The notes: generated by a model from the sequence alone, not told the origin. Shown: positions 6,897 to 14,944, counted from the stretch's first letter. The stretch is DNA of 15,286 bases from an uncultured Selenomonadales bacterium (GCA_937910665.1 CALEPR010000203.1:1-15286); one strand, 5' to 3'. Numbers and translations: made by a program.

Positions 6897-6978
6897 TGTA
6901 TTCACGGTTTCAGGGGAAAGGGTTAAGGGAAAGAAAACTCTTATCCTTTTTCGCTTATCCCTAAAACTTGTGAATACA
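6897..6978. repeat. Long imperfect hairpin element downstream of rpmA
   Basis: TGTATTCAC (6897-6905) is a perfect inverted repeat of GTGAATACA (6970-6978), separated by 64 bases. Inside it, AGGGTTAAG (6919-6927) pairs with CTTATCCCT (6954-6962) with one mismatch, and GGAAAG (6928-6933) can pair with the pyrimidine run near 6945-6952. No T-run follows, so it is not an ordinary terminator. It could be a small palindromic intergenic repeat, a remnant of a miniature mobile element, or a 3' stabilising RNA hairpin. Confidence 0.5.
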
Positions 6979-7008
6979 AGTTCAAAGTGTGTACAAATAT
7001 TTTGCATA

Positions 7009-7055
7009 AAAAAGGTTGAGCGGAGAAAAAATTTTCTTATCGTTTCAACCTTTTT
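7009..7055. terminator. Bidirectional terminator after rpmA
   Basis: AAAAAGGTTGA (7009-7019) pairs perfectly with TCAACCTTTTT (7045-7055). The 25-base interior contains a further A/T stem. T-runs are present on both strands. It would end the rplU-prp-rpmA transcript. Confidence 0.8.
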
Positions 7056-7342
7056 CTTGTGCAGGAAACAGTTGATAAGTTTGAACGGAGATCAGAAATT
7101 TATCGGAGCAATTTTTGAAAAAAAGTGATGAAGGATCGATAAAAAAATTTTGTGTAACGAGGAGAAAAATTTTTTACAGAGTCGAAAGAAAAAATAGCCG
7201 TCAAGATTTTGCGGTAATTTTTTTTACTCCGACGACCATAAATTAAAATATGTTTGTAAAAAACTTTTTCTTTGCTCGAAGAAATATAATTTTTTTGAAA
7301 TTTTAATCTCCGAAGTAATAGAAATTTCTTGACGACTGAAAC
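7056..7342. other. A/T-rich intergenic stretch with no recognised gene
   Basis: This stretch lies between two terminators and is full of A-runs and T-runs. I see no ribosome site with a credible frame, no RNA gene and no clear promoter on either strand. The minus-strand open frame that crosses it lacks protein-like composition and has no similarity I recognise. Confidence 0.5.
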
Positions 7343-7375
7343 AAAAAAACCATCGCCCCGAATACAAGACAATGG
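7343..7375 (-). terminator. Terminator of the 3D-domain protein gene
   Basis: On the minus strand CCATTG (7375-7370) pairs with CGATGG (7355-7350), with one G-U pair, followed by seven T (7349-7343). It lies about 35 bases after the gene's stop. Confidence 0.65.
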
Positions 7376-7410
7376 CAATTCACTTTCAAATTTATATGTC
7401 AATCTAAAAA

Positions 7411-8055
7411 TCATTCCAAAACATAGACTGTCACATTTCTGCGACCAAATCTCATGCAATCCGCATAACTTTCCATGCACAAATCAATTTTGTAACCTTT
7501 AATCGCGCCGCCGGTATCAGCCGCCAAAGCTACGCCGTAACCGGGAATATAAACTTTTGTGCCGAGAGGAATAACGCGCGGATCAACCGCAACTACTCCA
7601 TGAGTCGCTCTAACTCCTGTCGCGGTAATTCCTGAGCCGCTGCCGTCGGTCGGCAGATAAGCAGTCGCTTCCATCGACATGACATTTGAATAACTTATCG
7701 CGCCATAAGAAGTTTCAACAATATTTTCGCGAACAGGTTCTTCTTCAACTATTTCAACGCTATCTATATCGGCTTCCGCCGCCTGAACTTTCAATTCTGC
7801 AATATTTTCTGCAACTTCAACAGATTTATCGTCCGCAAGCTCTTCAACTGTGCTCACGCTTTCCGCATAAGCACTCGAGACAATCCCATTTGTTTGACTC
7901 GTAAAACCTGTATTCAGTGCCGCAAATCCTGCGAGCATCAGACACAGAGCATACTTTCTTTCTTTCTTTCCCAAATCCTTAATAACATTGCGCTTCATCA
8001 TTCCGCTGCTTAACGCAATCCAAATTGCGTCCCGGGCCTGAAACTCAATCTTCAA
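7411..8055 (-). CDS. Exported 3D-domain protein (probable peptidoglycan-active enzyme)
   Basis: The C-terminal ~90 residues form a 3D domain: MEATAYLP, TATG, VAVDPRVIPLGTKVYIPGYG, AADTGG and KIDLCM, with its three aspartates. This fold is related to the MltA barrel of lytic transglycosylases, so a role in cell-wall remodelling is likely. The N-terminal part has a basic stretch (KKERK), a hydrophobic segment and a possible signal-peptidase site after SSAYA. An acidic linker of about 75 residues with no cysteine follows. The start is uncertain: TTG 8055 has GAGGCGG five bases upstream, but gives an unusually long N-region. ATG 8001 or 7998 would give a more normal signal peptide but has no clear ribosome site. 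The gene has its own candidate promoter, and a weak hairpin separates it from comM. Confidence 0.85.
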   Translation of the reverse strand: MKIEFQARDAIWIALSSGMMKRNVIKDLGKKERKYALCLMLAGFAALNTGFTSQTNGIVSSAYAESVSTVEELADDKSVEVAENIAELKVQAAEADIDSVEIVEEEPVRENIVETSYGAISYSNVMSMEATAYLPTDGSGSGITATGVRATHGVVAVDPRVIPLGTKVYIPGYGVALAADTGGAIKGYKIDLCMESYADCMRFGRRNVTVYVLE

Positions 8056-8117
8056 AGCCGCCTCGGAGCAGCCTTCCCCCTTTCAAAAAATAAACTTTTT
8101 TTTTCTTGACAGAAGGT

Positions 8118-8146
8118 ATTGTGCCACAAATAAATGAAATTGTCAT
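8118..8146 (-). promoter_or_regulatory. Candidate promoter of the 3D-domain protein gene
   Basis: On the minus strand ATGACA (8141-8146), a 17-base spacer and CACAAT (8118-8123), about 60 bases upstream of the TTG start. The -10 is weak, so this is tentative. Confidence 0.4.
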
Positions 8147-8150
8147 GAAA

Positions 8151-8176
8151 AAGAAAAAACTTTTACAAAAAAGTTT
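8151..8176 (-). terminator. Weak A/T terminator after comM
   Basis: AAACTTTT (8157-8164) pairs perfectly with AAAAGTTT (8169-8176) around a four-base loop, followed on the minus strand by TTTCTT. The stem has little GC, so termination may be partial. Confidence 0.45.
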
Positions 8177-8221
8177 CATAAAAGTTATCCCATCTTCGAT
8201 TCTGACGCGGAAAAATTTTTT

Positions 8222-9757
8222 TCAATACATATCGAATTCTAAATCGTTGCGAAGTTTAATTGCCTCGCCGATATGTTTTGCGGAGATTTTTTCCGCGCCT
8301 TCGTCCAAGTCTGCAATTGTTCGAGCAACTTTTTTTATTCTGTCGAAAGATCTCGCCGAAAGTTTTTTGCTTTCAAAAACATCTTTCAGAAGTTTTTCGG
8401 CTTCGGGCGTCAGCGTACAAAGTTCCTGCAACATGGCGTGATTCATCTGTGCGTTGCAGAAAATGTGAAATTTTCCCAGTCGCTCTGTCTGAATTTTTCT
8501 GGCGGCTGAAACTCTTTTCCGAACTTCGGAGGAAGGCTCGGCTTTTCTTTTTGAGCTTAAATCTTCATACTTAACTCTTGGAACGCGAATATGAATATCA
8601 ATTCTGTCCAAGAGCGGACCCGAAAGTTTTCTGGTGTAGCGTTTTATTTCCAAAGTCGAACAGTGGCAGGCGTGATCTTTGTCGCCACTCCAACCGCAAG
8701 GACATGGATTCATCGCGCAAATTAAAATTACGCTCGAGGGAAAAGTTAAAGTTCCATTCACGCGGCTGATTGTAATTTTTCCTTCTTCAAGAGGTTCGCG
8801 CAAACTTTCCAAGACAGATTTATTAAATTCCGGCAACTCGTCCAAAAATAAAATTCCGTGATGCGCCAAAGTAATTTGTCCAGGTTTTGGAATTGCGCCG
8901 CCGCCGATAATCGCTGCAGGAGATGTGTCGTGATGAGGATTTTGAAACGGTCTTTGAGTGATGAGTCCTCCGTTTTGTCCGAGCCGACCGGCGACGCTGT
9001 AAATTTTTGTGACTTCCAGAGCTTCCTCGTGAGTTAATTCGGGGAGAATCGAACTGACGCGTTTGGCAAGCATAGTTTTTCCCGAGCCGGGCACGCCGAC
9101 CATTAAAACATTGTGACCGCCGGCAGCCGCAACTTCCAAAGCGCGTTTTGCCATAAATTGTCCATGAACGTCCGCGAAGTCATCCATAAATTCAGAAAAA
9201 TTTTCCTCGTCTTCGACAGGTTGAAATTTCGCGGGAAGAATTTTTTCTTCATCATTTAAAAATCTTACAAGTTCAATCAAATCGTAGGGCGCGAAAACTT
9301 CAATGCCGTCAACTAAAAGTGCTTCGTTAATATTTTCTTTCGCGACGACAATTTTTTTATAACCTGCGTCGCGTGCCGTAATTGTCATCGGCAAAATTCC
9401 ATTTACATGACAAAGTTTTCCCTCCAGCGACAATTCCGCAATAAAAACAAAATCGGCGCAACTTTCAAAATCAACTCTCCCCTGCGATGCCAAAAGTCCG
9501 ACGGCTATCGGCAAGTCAAGTCCGGCACTTTCTTTTTTTATTTCGGCGGGCGCAAGATTCACAGTAACTTTTTCCGGACGCATCCGCAAGCCTGAATTTT
9601 TTATCGCGGTTCTAACTCTTTCCTTCGACTCACGAACAGATGCGGCAGGAAGTCCGACAATATCAAAACTCGGCATACCGCTCGCGCTGTCAACTTCGAC
9701 AGTGATAATTAAGCCGTCAACGCCTTGCGTACTCGCGCCAAAAGTTCTAGCGTACAA
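8222..9757 (-). CDS. comM: YifB/ComM family Mg-chelatase-like AAA+ ATPase
   Basis: ComM-family proteins are hexameric AAA+ helicases that drive branch migration when transformed DNA is integrated. Bacteria without natural competence also carry them. The start is TTG 9757 with GGAGG seven bases upstream. The N-terminal ~165 residues are the ChlI-type domain (FDIVGLPAASVRESKERVR, NLAPAEIKKESAGLDLPIA). The AAA+ core has Walker A GVPGSGKT (221-228), the PFQNPHHDTSPAAIIGGG segment (270-287) and Walker B GILFLDELPEF (301-311). A cysteine cluster lies at 352, 354, 364 and 366. The C-terminal Mg-chelatase domain includes LSARSFDRI. At 511 residues it has the normal length. It follows yraN by 15 bases, a pairing common in Firmicutes. 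Confidence 0.95.
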   Translation of the reverse strand: MYARTFGASTQGVDGLIITVEVDSASGMPSFDIVGLPAASVRESKERVRTAIKNSGLRMRPEKVTVNLAPAEIKKESAGLDLPIAVGLLASQGRVDFESCADFVFIAELSLEGKLCHVNGILPMTITARDAGYKKIVVAKENINEALLVDGIEVFAPYDLIELVRFLNDEEKILPAKFQPVEDEENFSEFMDDFADVHGQFMAKRALEVAAAGGHNVLMVGVPGSGKTMLAKRVSSILPELTHEEALEVTKIYSVAGRLGQNGGLITQRPFQNPHHDTSPAAIIGGGAIPKPGQITLAHHGILFLDELPEFNKSVLESLREPLEEGKITISRVNGTLTFPSSVILICAMNPCPCGWSGDKDHACHCSTLEIKRYTRKLSGPLLDRIDIHIRVPRVKYEDLSSKRKAEPSSEVRKRVSAARKIQTERLGKFHIFCNAQMNHAMLQELCTLTPEAEKLLKDVFESKKLSARSFDRIKKVARTIADLDEGAEKISAKHIGEAIKLRNDLEFDMY

Positions 9758-9772
9758 ATTTATTCCTCCATT

Positions 9773-10147
9773 TCAAAATTCTGAAGTAACTTCAAAAGCG
9801 TTTTCAATGTGCCGCAACTTCAATTCTCTGCCAACAGAATAAACTTCAATGACATCAAACCTGCAATTAAAATCAAAATATTTTTCGTCCTGAAGGAAGA
9901 CACTCGCCGCCTGAATAATTCTTTTCTGCTTTTGTAAATTCACAGCCTCGACAGGGAAACCGTGCCGAATATCGGATCGCGTTTTAACTTCGACAAAAAT
10001 TATTTCTCCGTCAAGTTCGGCGATAATATCAATCTCTGCCGAGCGAATTTTGTAATTTCTGTCAATAATTTTGTAATTATTTTTTTCAAGATACTCGGCG
10101 GCGAAATCTTCACCGGCTTTTCCTAAAACATTTGCAGTTTCAGACAT
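9773..10147 (-). CDS. yraN: UPF0102 family YraN-like nuclease-fold protein
   Basis: The family has a PD-(D/E)XK endonuclease-like fold and is usually found near comM or rnhB; its biological role is not settled. Here the conserved parts are GKAGEDFAAEYLEKNNY near the N-terminus, EIDIIAELDGEIIFVEVKTR (the E-D...EVK active-site pattern, about residues 38-57), and the helix around INLQKQKRI-type sequence, here VNLQKQKRIIQAA. Length is 124 residues, typical. The ATG at 10147 follows the TAA of the coiled-coil gene after one base, so the two are probably translated in sequence. The ribosome site is weak (GGTGAAG), consistent with coupling. Confidence 0.92.
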   Translation of the reverse strand: MSETANVLGKAGEDFAAEYLEKNNYKIIDRNYKIRSAEIDIIAELDGEIIFVEVKTRSDIRHGFPVEAVNLQKQKRIIQAASVFLQDEKYFDFNCRFDVIEVYSVGRELKLRHIENAFEVTSEF

Positions 10148-10148
10148 T

Positions 10149-10457
10149 TTACTTCACCACAGAAATAACAGCCCAAACAATCGCGCCGACTCCAATGACT
10201 GCCGCAATCGCCATGTTCTGAATTTGACTTGAAAGTTTATCGAATTTTTCATCAATCTTTACATTCATTGCATCATGCTTTTGACGCATTTCAGCAATTT
10301 CGGCAGCGCGTTGATTATCCTTGTCGCGCATTTCGGTTTTAAAATCGCGCATTTCCTGAATAAAAGCATCAACCTTTGTGGAAAGATTGCTAACTTGCAT
10401 TTCCAAATTAAAAGTTTTTGTTTCTAAATTGTTTACGCGACTTTCTACTTCAGTCAT
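10149..10457 (-). CDS. Small coiled-coil protein with a C-terminal membrane anchor
   Basis: The 102-residue product is almost wholly helical with heptad spacing (VNNLETKTFNLEMQVSNLS, then charged repeats rich in E, K, R and M). It ends in one hydrophobic segment, MAIAAVIGVGAIVWAVISVV, followed by K. The layout is that of a tail-anchored coiled-coil protein, with the coil in the cytoplasm. It resembles the general form of XhlA-type phage lysis or haemolysin accessory proteins, but I do not claim homology. I chose ATG 10457 because AGGCGG lies eight bases upstream, the same arrangement as lpxB. A GTG at 10466 sits on top of that site. It is sandwiched between the nitroreductase gene and yraN in the same direction. 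Confidence 0.7.
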   Translation of the reverse strand: MTEVESRVNNLETKTFNLEMQVSNLSTKVDAFIQEMRDFKTEMRDKDNQRAAEIAEMRQKHDAMNVKIDEKFDKLSSQIQNMAIAAVIGVGAIVWAVISVVK

Positions 10458-10496
10458 TTCACTCACCGCCTGTCAAAAAAAATTTTTGTGGAAATT

Positions 10497-11018
10497 TTAA
10501 ATTTCTTTCACGACTTCCGAAATATTTTTTCTTTCCTCGTGACGGTTTGAAGGTTTTGCGTCGTCAGCAGGATAGCCGACAGGAAAAATTGCAATTAAAT
10601 CATAACTTTGCATTTCGGGAATAAGTTCTTGAAGTTTCGGCGCATCGAAGTAACCGACCCAAGTCGTTCCAAGTCCTTCATCTTGCACTGCCAACATCAA
10701 GTGCGTTGAAACAATCGCCGCATCAATTTCAAAATAATTTTTGTTGTCGAAAGGTCGAGTAAATGCATCATCTTTTTTTGCGCCAATGACAAAAATTACT
10801 GCAGATTCTTTCACGAAAGGAAACTTTGCAACTTGCTGAATTTTTTCTTTCGCCTCTGCAGAAGTAATTTTCCAAATCTTGTACGGCTGAATATTTTTTG
10901 CCGTTGGCGCAGCGATTGTCGCTTGCAAAATTCTGTCAATTTTTTCAGGCTCAATTTTTTTGTCGGTCAACTTTCTGCAGGAATATCTTTCCTTTGCCAA
11001 TTCCAAAAAACTTTTCAT
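10497..11018 (-). CDS. Nitroreductase family FMN-dependent oxidoreductase
   Basis: This is a flavoprotein of the NADH-oxidase/nitroreductase superfamily, which reduces nitro compounds, quinones or other electrophiles with NAD(P)H; the physiological substrate is unknown. The FMN-binding motifs are visible: the N-terminal RYSCRKLTDKKI (residues 11-22), PTAKNIQPYKIW in place of the usual P(S/T)A-N-QPW, and GLGTTWVGYF near residue 116. Length is 173 residues, at the short end and fitting the small single-domain Firmicute type. The start is ATG 11018, ten bases after AAGGAG. It follows purF by 63 bases with no clear terminator between them, so some readthrough is possible. Confidence 0.93.
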   Translation of the reverse strand: MKSFLELAKERYSCRKLTDKKIEPEKIDRILQATIAAPTAKNIQPYKIWKITSAEAKEKIQQVAKFPFVKESAVIFVIGAKKDDAFTRPFDNKNYFEIDAAIVSTHLMLAVQDEGLGTTWVGYFDAPKLQELIPEMQSYDLIAIFPVGYPADDAKPSNRHEERKNISEVVKEI

Positions 11019-11081
11019 TTAAAAAAACTCCTTCATTTTGTAGATTGATAATTTTTTTTCTAACCCCTAACTCCTACTAAT

Positions 11082-12515
11082 TTACTTGTCAAAATTTCCG
11101 CGAATATCTTCGGTAGGCGGAGCGACAGGATAATTTCCACTGAAACAAGCGTCACAAATTTTTCTGCCGCCCGACATTTCAATCAGACTTTCAATAGGCA
11201 GATAACCGAGAGAATCCGCGCCGATAATTTTGCGAATATCTTCAACGCTCCTGTCGTTCGCGATGAGTTGATCTTCATTAGGAATATCAATTCCAAAATA
11301 GCAAGGATGCACAAAAGGCGGACTTGAAACTCTCATGTGAACTTCTTTCGCGCCGGCATTTTTCAGCATCGTAACAATTTGATCTGAAGTCGTCCCGCGC
11401 ACAATCGAATCATCAATCATAATAATTCGCTTTCCTTCCACAACGTCGCGCAGGACATTTAATTTTATTTTTACGCTCTGAACTCTGCTGGATTGTTTCG
11501 GCTTGATAAAAGTTCTGCCGACGTAAGTATTTTTCGTAAAGGCGATGCCGTAAGGTATTCCCGACTCCATTGAATAACCGATCGCCGCCATATTTCCGGA
11601 CTCGGGCACTCCGACAACTAAGTCTGCATCGACAGGATGAAATTTCGCCAAAAGTTTTCCCGCAATTATTCTCGACTTCGTGACGCTCATTCCGTCGAAA
11701 GTTGTATCAGGTCTGCAAAAATAAATGTACTCGAAAATGCAACGCGCAGTTTTTTCCTCAGGCAAAGCTAAATCCAAATTTGATTCAATAGTTCCGTCAG
11801 AAAGAATTGTCACAACTTCGCCGGGCAAAATGTCGCGAACAAATTCAGCGTTAATAGTTTCCAAAGCACAAGTTTCTGAAGTGATTATGTAAGCGTTGTC
11901 AAGTTTTCCAATTACCAGCGGACGAAAGCCCCAAGGATCTCTTGCTCCGATAAGTTTTCGCGGACTTGCAACGACGCAGGAATAACAGCCTTGAACTTTT
12001 TTCAGTGCGCGAATAGTTGCCTCCTGCACAGTTTTTGATCTGATTCTTTCTCGGGCGATATGATAAGCGATAGTTTCTGTGTCCGTCGTGGTCTGAAAAA
12101 TTGCTCCGCCCATCGCCAAATCTCGGCGAAGTTTCGGCGCATTTGTCAAGTTGCCGTTGTGAGCCAGCATTAAAGTTCCTTTGATGTAAGCCAAGACTAA
12201 CGGCTGTGCATTTTCGCGAGTAGATTCTCCTGCAGTCGAATAGCGAACGTGACCGACACCAAGATTGCCTTTAAGCGTTGAAATATTTTCTGCGTCAAAA
12301 ACTTCATTAACTTTTCCTAAATCTTTCCGACAGACAACTTTATCTTTTTCAGCAAAAGTATCTGTCACGGCAATTCCTGCGCTTTCCTGTCCGCGATGTT
12401 GAAGTGCATAAAGTCCATAATAAATTGTCGAGGCTACATTTCCTCCACTGAGGTCATACATTCCAAAAACTCCGCACTCTTCGCCGACAGAAATTTCAGT
12501 TGCACCGAAGTCCAT
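11082..12515 (-). CDS. purF: Amidophosphoribosyltransferase
   Basis: PurF catalyses the first committed step of purine synthesis, making phosphoribosylamine from PRPP and glutamine. It is of the Bacillus type with a propeptide: MDFGATEISVGEE is cut to expose C14 (ECGVFG) as the N-terminal nucleophile. The glutaminase domain has LQHRGQESAG, GHVRYST and HNGNL. The phosphoribosyltransferase domain has the PRPP loop IIMIDDSIVRGTTS (364-377). Four cysteines, C259, C405, C454 and C457, sit where the 4Fe-4S ligands are expected. Length is 477 residues, normal. Unlike in many Firmicutes it stands alone, with no purC, purL, purM or purN beside it, and its promoter is a perfect consensus. SD AGGAGGCGG precedes the ATG. 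Confidence 0.98.
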   Translation of the reverse strand: MDFGATEISVGEECGVFGMYDLSGGNVASTIYYGLYALQHRGQESAGIAVTDTFAEKDKVVCRKDLGKVNEVFDAENISTLKGNLGVGHVRYSTAGESTRENAQPLVLAYIKGTLMLAHNGNLTNAPKLRRDLAMGGAIFQTTTDTETIAYHIARERIRSKTVQEATIRALKKVQGCYSCVVASPRKLIGARDPWGFRPLVIGKLDNAYIITSETCALETINAEFVRDILPGEVVTILSDGTIESNLDLALPEEKTARCIFEYIYFCRPDTTFDGMSVTKSRIIAGKLLAKFHPVDADLVVGVPESGNMAAIGYSMESGIPYGIAFTKNTYVGRTFIKPKQSSRVQSVKIKLNVLRDVVEGKRIIMIDDSIVRGTTSDQIVTMLKNAGAKEVHMRVSSPPFVHPCYFGIDIPNEDQLIANDRSVEDIRKIIGADSLGYLPIESLIEMSGGRKICDACFSGNYPVAPPTEDIRGNFDK

Positions 12516-12557
12516 CTTTCGACCGCCTCCTTTTCAGGCTAAAAAAATTCTGCTCAA

Positions 12558-12586
12558 ATTATATAAGGCAGTTATTTCTTTGTCAA
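12558..12586 (-). promoter_or_regulatory. Perfect consensus sigma-A promoter of purF
   Basis: On the minus strand TTGACA (12581-12586), a 17-base spacer and TATAAT (12558-12563) match the consensus at all twelve positions. The leader is only about 36 bases, too short for a purine riboswitch. No PurR-like box was recognised. Confidence 0.9.
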
Positions 12587-12608
12587 AGTCTATAAATCAT
12601 TTGCACCG

Positions 12609-12651
12609 AAAAAAATAATCGCGCCACCTCATCTCCTTGAGTCAGTGACGC
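12609..12651 (-). terminator. Terminator of the TonB receptor gene
   Basis: On the minus strand GCGTCAC (12651-12645) pairs with GTGGCGC (12627-12621), and CTCA with TGAG inside it, followed by a T-rich run (12616-12609). It stands between the receptor gene and purF. A T-run on the plus side may allow termination both ways. Confidence 0.75.
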
Positions 12652-12711
12652 AATATTTTTTTATTCTATTTCAGTTTTGCAAGGATATTTTTTTTTTAAG
12701 TTTTTCAGCAG

Positions 12712-14871
12712 TTAGAATTTGCACTGGACACCTGCCATGAAGAAACGTCCCGGCGAATGTAAGAGCGAACCATAGTAACCGTAATCTCGATTGTTAAGAT
12801 TGTTGAACAAAAGATAAATTGTCGCTCTGTCCGCTATATCGTAACTTGCGTTGGCACTGAATACAACGTACCTCTTCAGACTAATATTGCTGCTAGCGTC
12901 AGAACCGGTTCCCATGATTCCGTTCAAATTTGCTTTCCAAGCACCGTCTTGGAAATGCAAACCTAAATGATAGCTGTTTCTGGGAAGTACATAACTGACA
13001 AAGTTTAAACCGCCTGAAGCATCTACTTTTCTGTGAGTAAGCGCATAACCTAAATCAAAACTCCAATTATCACTCATCTGTTTATTGAAATTGATTTCAA
13101 AACCGCGAGTTTTTTCTCCACCGCTAAAGTTTGACTCGCGAGTAAGCTTATAATAATAGGGAAGAGTATAAGTAGAACCGTTGATATTTGCCATCACGTT
13201 AGTTAAACTATCATCAAGATCAATAAAATTCTTTATCTTAGCATTATAGGCAGCAAATGACAGTCTGGTACTTTCATCAAATTCATGTTCAAAACCGATA
13301 GTCTCTGTGTGTCCTGTTTCCGGAGACAACCCTGTGTTTCCAACTTGAACCGTATCATAGTAATACGCATCATCTACAAAAAATCTATGATAATGCGACG
13401 TGTACAATTCAGTGAAACTCGGAGCCCTGTAGACATTTCCCCACGAGGCATAAACTTTGGTTTTTTCGTCTGCGCGGTAGTTAGCCGCCACTTTTGGAGA
13501 CCACCTGTTTCCATAAGCACTGCTGTGGTCAAAGCGGACACCGGGAATCAAAGTCCACTTTTCATCAACGTTGATTGTATCTTGCAAGTAGCCTGCAGTA
13601 TTTGTTATCTTCTTCTTGTTATAGCTCCAGTACCAAGACTCGGAACTTAATCTGTGCCATTCAAATCCGGCGATTATCTTATGTTTGCCAAATTCCCAAC
13701 CATTTTGATAATCTATGCCTTGCGTTCTTTCGTTATAGGGAACACTACCCGAAGTAGCACTGTCAAAGCGATCTGTTGAACTGTAATTGTTAAAATAACG
13801 CAAGAATCCCGGTGTAGAAGTAGACTCTTTAAAGTTATATGTAAGAGACACTTCATTTTTTATGTCAATAAATCTGCCATAAGTTCTCAAATTGCTAAAG
13901 GAGTAAGCATACAATTCGCTTAAATCGGAGTAGGTTGGTGTCGGAGTATTAAAAACATAATAATCGCGAGTGGTAGAATAACCTTTTTTGTTATATTTGT
14001 GCGAAAGGTGATCAAATTTAAATGACAAAGAACTGCTGTCATCAAACTTATTATCTAATTTGATGTTAACGCTATTGTCATTTTTGTCGCTTGTCAAATC
14101 GATGGCATGAGCAGCTTCTGAACCTGAAAAATGGTAAGCATCATTCTTACGCAATTTACCGTCAATAACCCAACCAAATTTTCCCACAGAACCTTGATTG
14201 AAGAGCTCATAATCGCGAGTTTTCCATGAACCTATTCCGATATCGACAACAGTTTCATTTTTTTCGCCTTTTTTCGTAATGAAGTTGATAACGCCGCCAA
14301 CTGCATCCGTACCATAAAGAGCAGAACCTCCGCCTTTAACTACTTCGATTCGATCAAGCATTTTTATCGGCGGCACCGAATAAGCTCTTTGCCCATCGAC
14401 CAAAAACAAAGTCCTACCATTTCCGTTTATAATGGGATCGATGTTCAAGTAGCTAATCTGGAATACGCCGGGCAGCTGCACAAGAGCTTCAAAGGCATTT
14501 TGGTAGTGATTTGCTTCAAGTTCCTGCGAAGTGATGACATAAACATTTGCCGGAGTATTCCAACGACTGGAAGGAATACGCTCAGCCGTGAAAAAGGTGT
14601 CAACCAATTCCATGTAGTTCAAGGTATCTTTGTTCGTTTCTGCTTCAGGCAAAACTTTTTCAGGAGTTTTTTCTCCCATCTCGGCAATTAAAATGCCCTC
14701 AGACGCCGAATTTTCCCCTTCTCCCGCCGCAAATGCCACAGGCGCAGATAAAACCACTCCGCACGCCAACAAAGTCGCAAATACAGATTTGCGAGGAAGG
14801 AAAAAATTAAATCCATTCCCGGCATTTTGGACAGCGCGGAGAATTTCCTGTTTGGTTTTCTTGGAAACCAT
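12712..14871 (-). CDS. TonB-dependent outer-membrane receptor
   Basis: This is a 22-strand barrel with a plug, which imports iron-siderophore, haem, cobalamin or similar ligands using TonB energy. I chose ATG 14871, about ten bases after AAAGGA; GTG 14880 touches that site. The N-terminus has a long n-region, then a hydrophobic stretch (ATLLACGVVLSAPVAFA) with cleavage likely after AFA. The plug spans roughly residues 85-200: ANVYVITSQELEA, RTLFLVDGQRAY, IERIEV-type LDRIEVVKGGGSALYG and DAVGGVINFITKK. It is compact, lacking the usual loop and the IRG segment. The barrel is rich in aromatic residues and ends RFFMAGVQCKF, with the terminal F typical for BAM recognition. Length is 719 residues. 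The ligand cannot be told from the sequence; no transport genes are adjacent. Confidence 0.95.
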   Translation of the reverse strand: MVSKKTKQEILRAVQNAGNGFNFFLPRKSVFATLLACGVVLSAPVAFAAGEGENSASEGILIAEMGEKTPEKVLPEAETNKDTLNYMELVDTFFTAERIPSSRWNTPANVYVITSQELEANHYQNAFEALVQLPGVFQISYLNIDPIINGNGRTLFLVDGQRAYSVPPIKMLDRIEVVKGGGSALYGTDAVGGVINFITKKGEKNETVVDIGIGSWKTRDYELFNQGSVGKFGWVIDGKLRKNDAYHFSGSEAAHAIDLTSDKNDNSVNIKLDNKFDDSSSLSFKFDHLSHKYNKKGYSTTRDYYVFNTPTPTYSDLSELYAYSFSNLRTYGRFIDIKNEVSLTYNFKESTSTPGFLRYFNNYSSTDRFDSATSGSVPYNERTQGIDYQNGWEFGKHKIIAGFEWHRLSSESWYWSYNKKKITNTAGYLQDTINVDEKWTLIPGVRFDHSSAYGNRWSPKVAANYRADEKTKVYASWGNVYRAPSFTELYTSHYHRFFVDDAYYYDTVQVGNTGLSPETGHTETIGFEHEFDESTRLSFAAYNAKIKNFIDLDDSLTNVMANINGSTYTLPYYYKLTRESNFSGGEKTRGFEINFNKQMSDNWSFDLGYALTHRKVDASGGLNFVSYVLPRNSYHLGLHFQDGAWKANLNGIMGTGSDASSNISLKRYVVFSANASYDIADRATIYLLFNNLNNRDYGYYGSLLHSPGRFFMAGVQCKF

Positions 14872-14898
14872 AGATAACACATCCTTTGAAAATTTTGT

Positions 14899-14916
14899 GA
14901 TTGAATCATTTCAATC
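14899..14916. promoter_or_regulatory. Palindromic candidate operator in the TonB receptor leader
   Basis: GATTGAA (14899-14905) and TTCAATC (14910-14916) form a perfect 7-bp dyad around TCAT. A shorter dyad, TGATT-G-AATCA (14898-14908), overlaps it. It lies downstream of the inner -10 and upstream of the ribosome site, where a repressor could block transcription. It resembles a Fur box only loosely, so no regulator is assigned. Confidence 0.4.
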
Positions 14917-14938
14917 TTGAAAAAAAAACTACAAATAA

Positions 14939-14944
14939 ATCATA
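14939..14944 (-). promoter_or_regulatory. Inner -10 element of the TonB receptor promoter
   Basis: On the minus strand TATGAT lies about 70 bases upstream of the ATG. At the -35 distance (17 bp) the sequence is GGGGAT, the end of the ten-G run (14964-14973), not a -35 consensus. It corresponds to TATAAT in the outer duplicated copy. Confidence 0.45.

Noticed and set aside
6911..6933. G-quadruplex in the G-rich arm of the hairpin
   Set aside because: Only three adequate G-runs are present, and pairing with the pyrimidine arm is the simpler explanation.
7100..7480. Minus-strand open frame of 126 codons
   Set aside because: It overlaps the end of the 3D-domain gene and a terminator, has no ribosome site, and its composition is that of translated A/T-rich spacer.
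8030..8120. c-di-AMP (ydaO-type) riboswitch before the 3D-domain gene, as such riboswitches often control cell-wall genes
   Set aside because: The leader is too short and lacks the conserved core strings of that class.
8106..8441. Plus-strand open frame beginning near a TTGACA
   Set aside because: It is antisense to comM, has no ribosome site and an implausible composition; the -10 after the TTGACA is poor.
14899..14916. Fur box for the TonB receptor
   Set aside because: The dyad is real but matches the Fur consensus only loosely, so no regulator is named.
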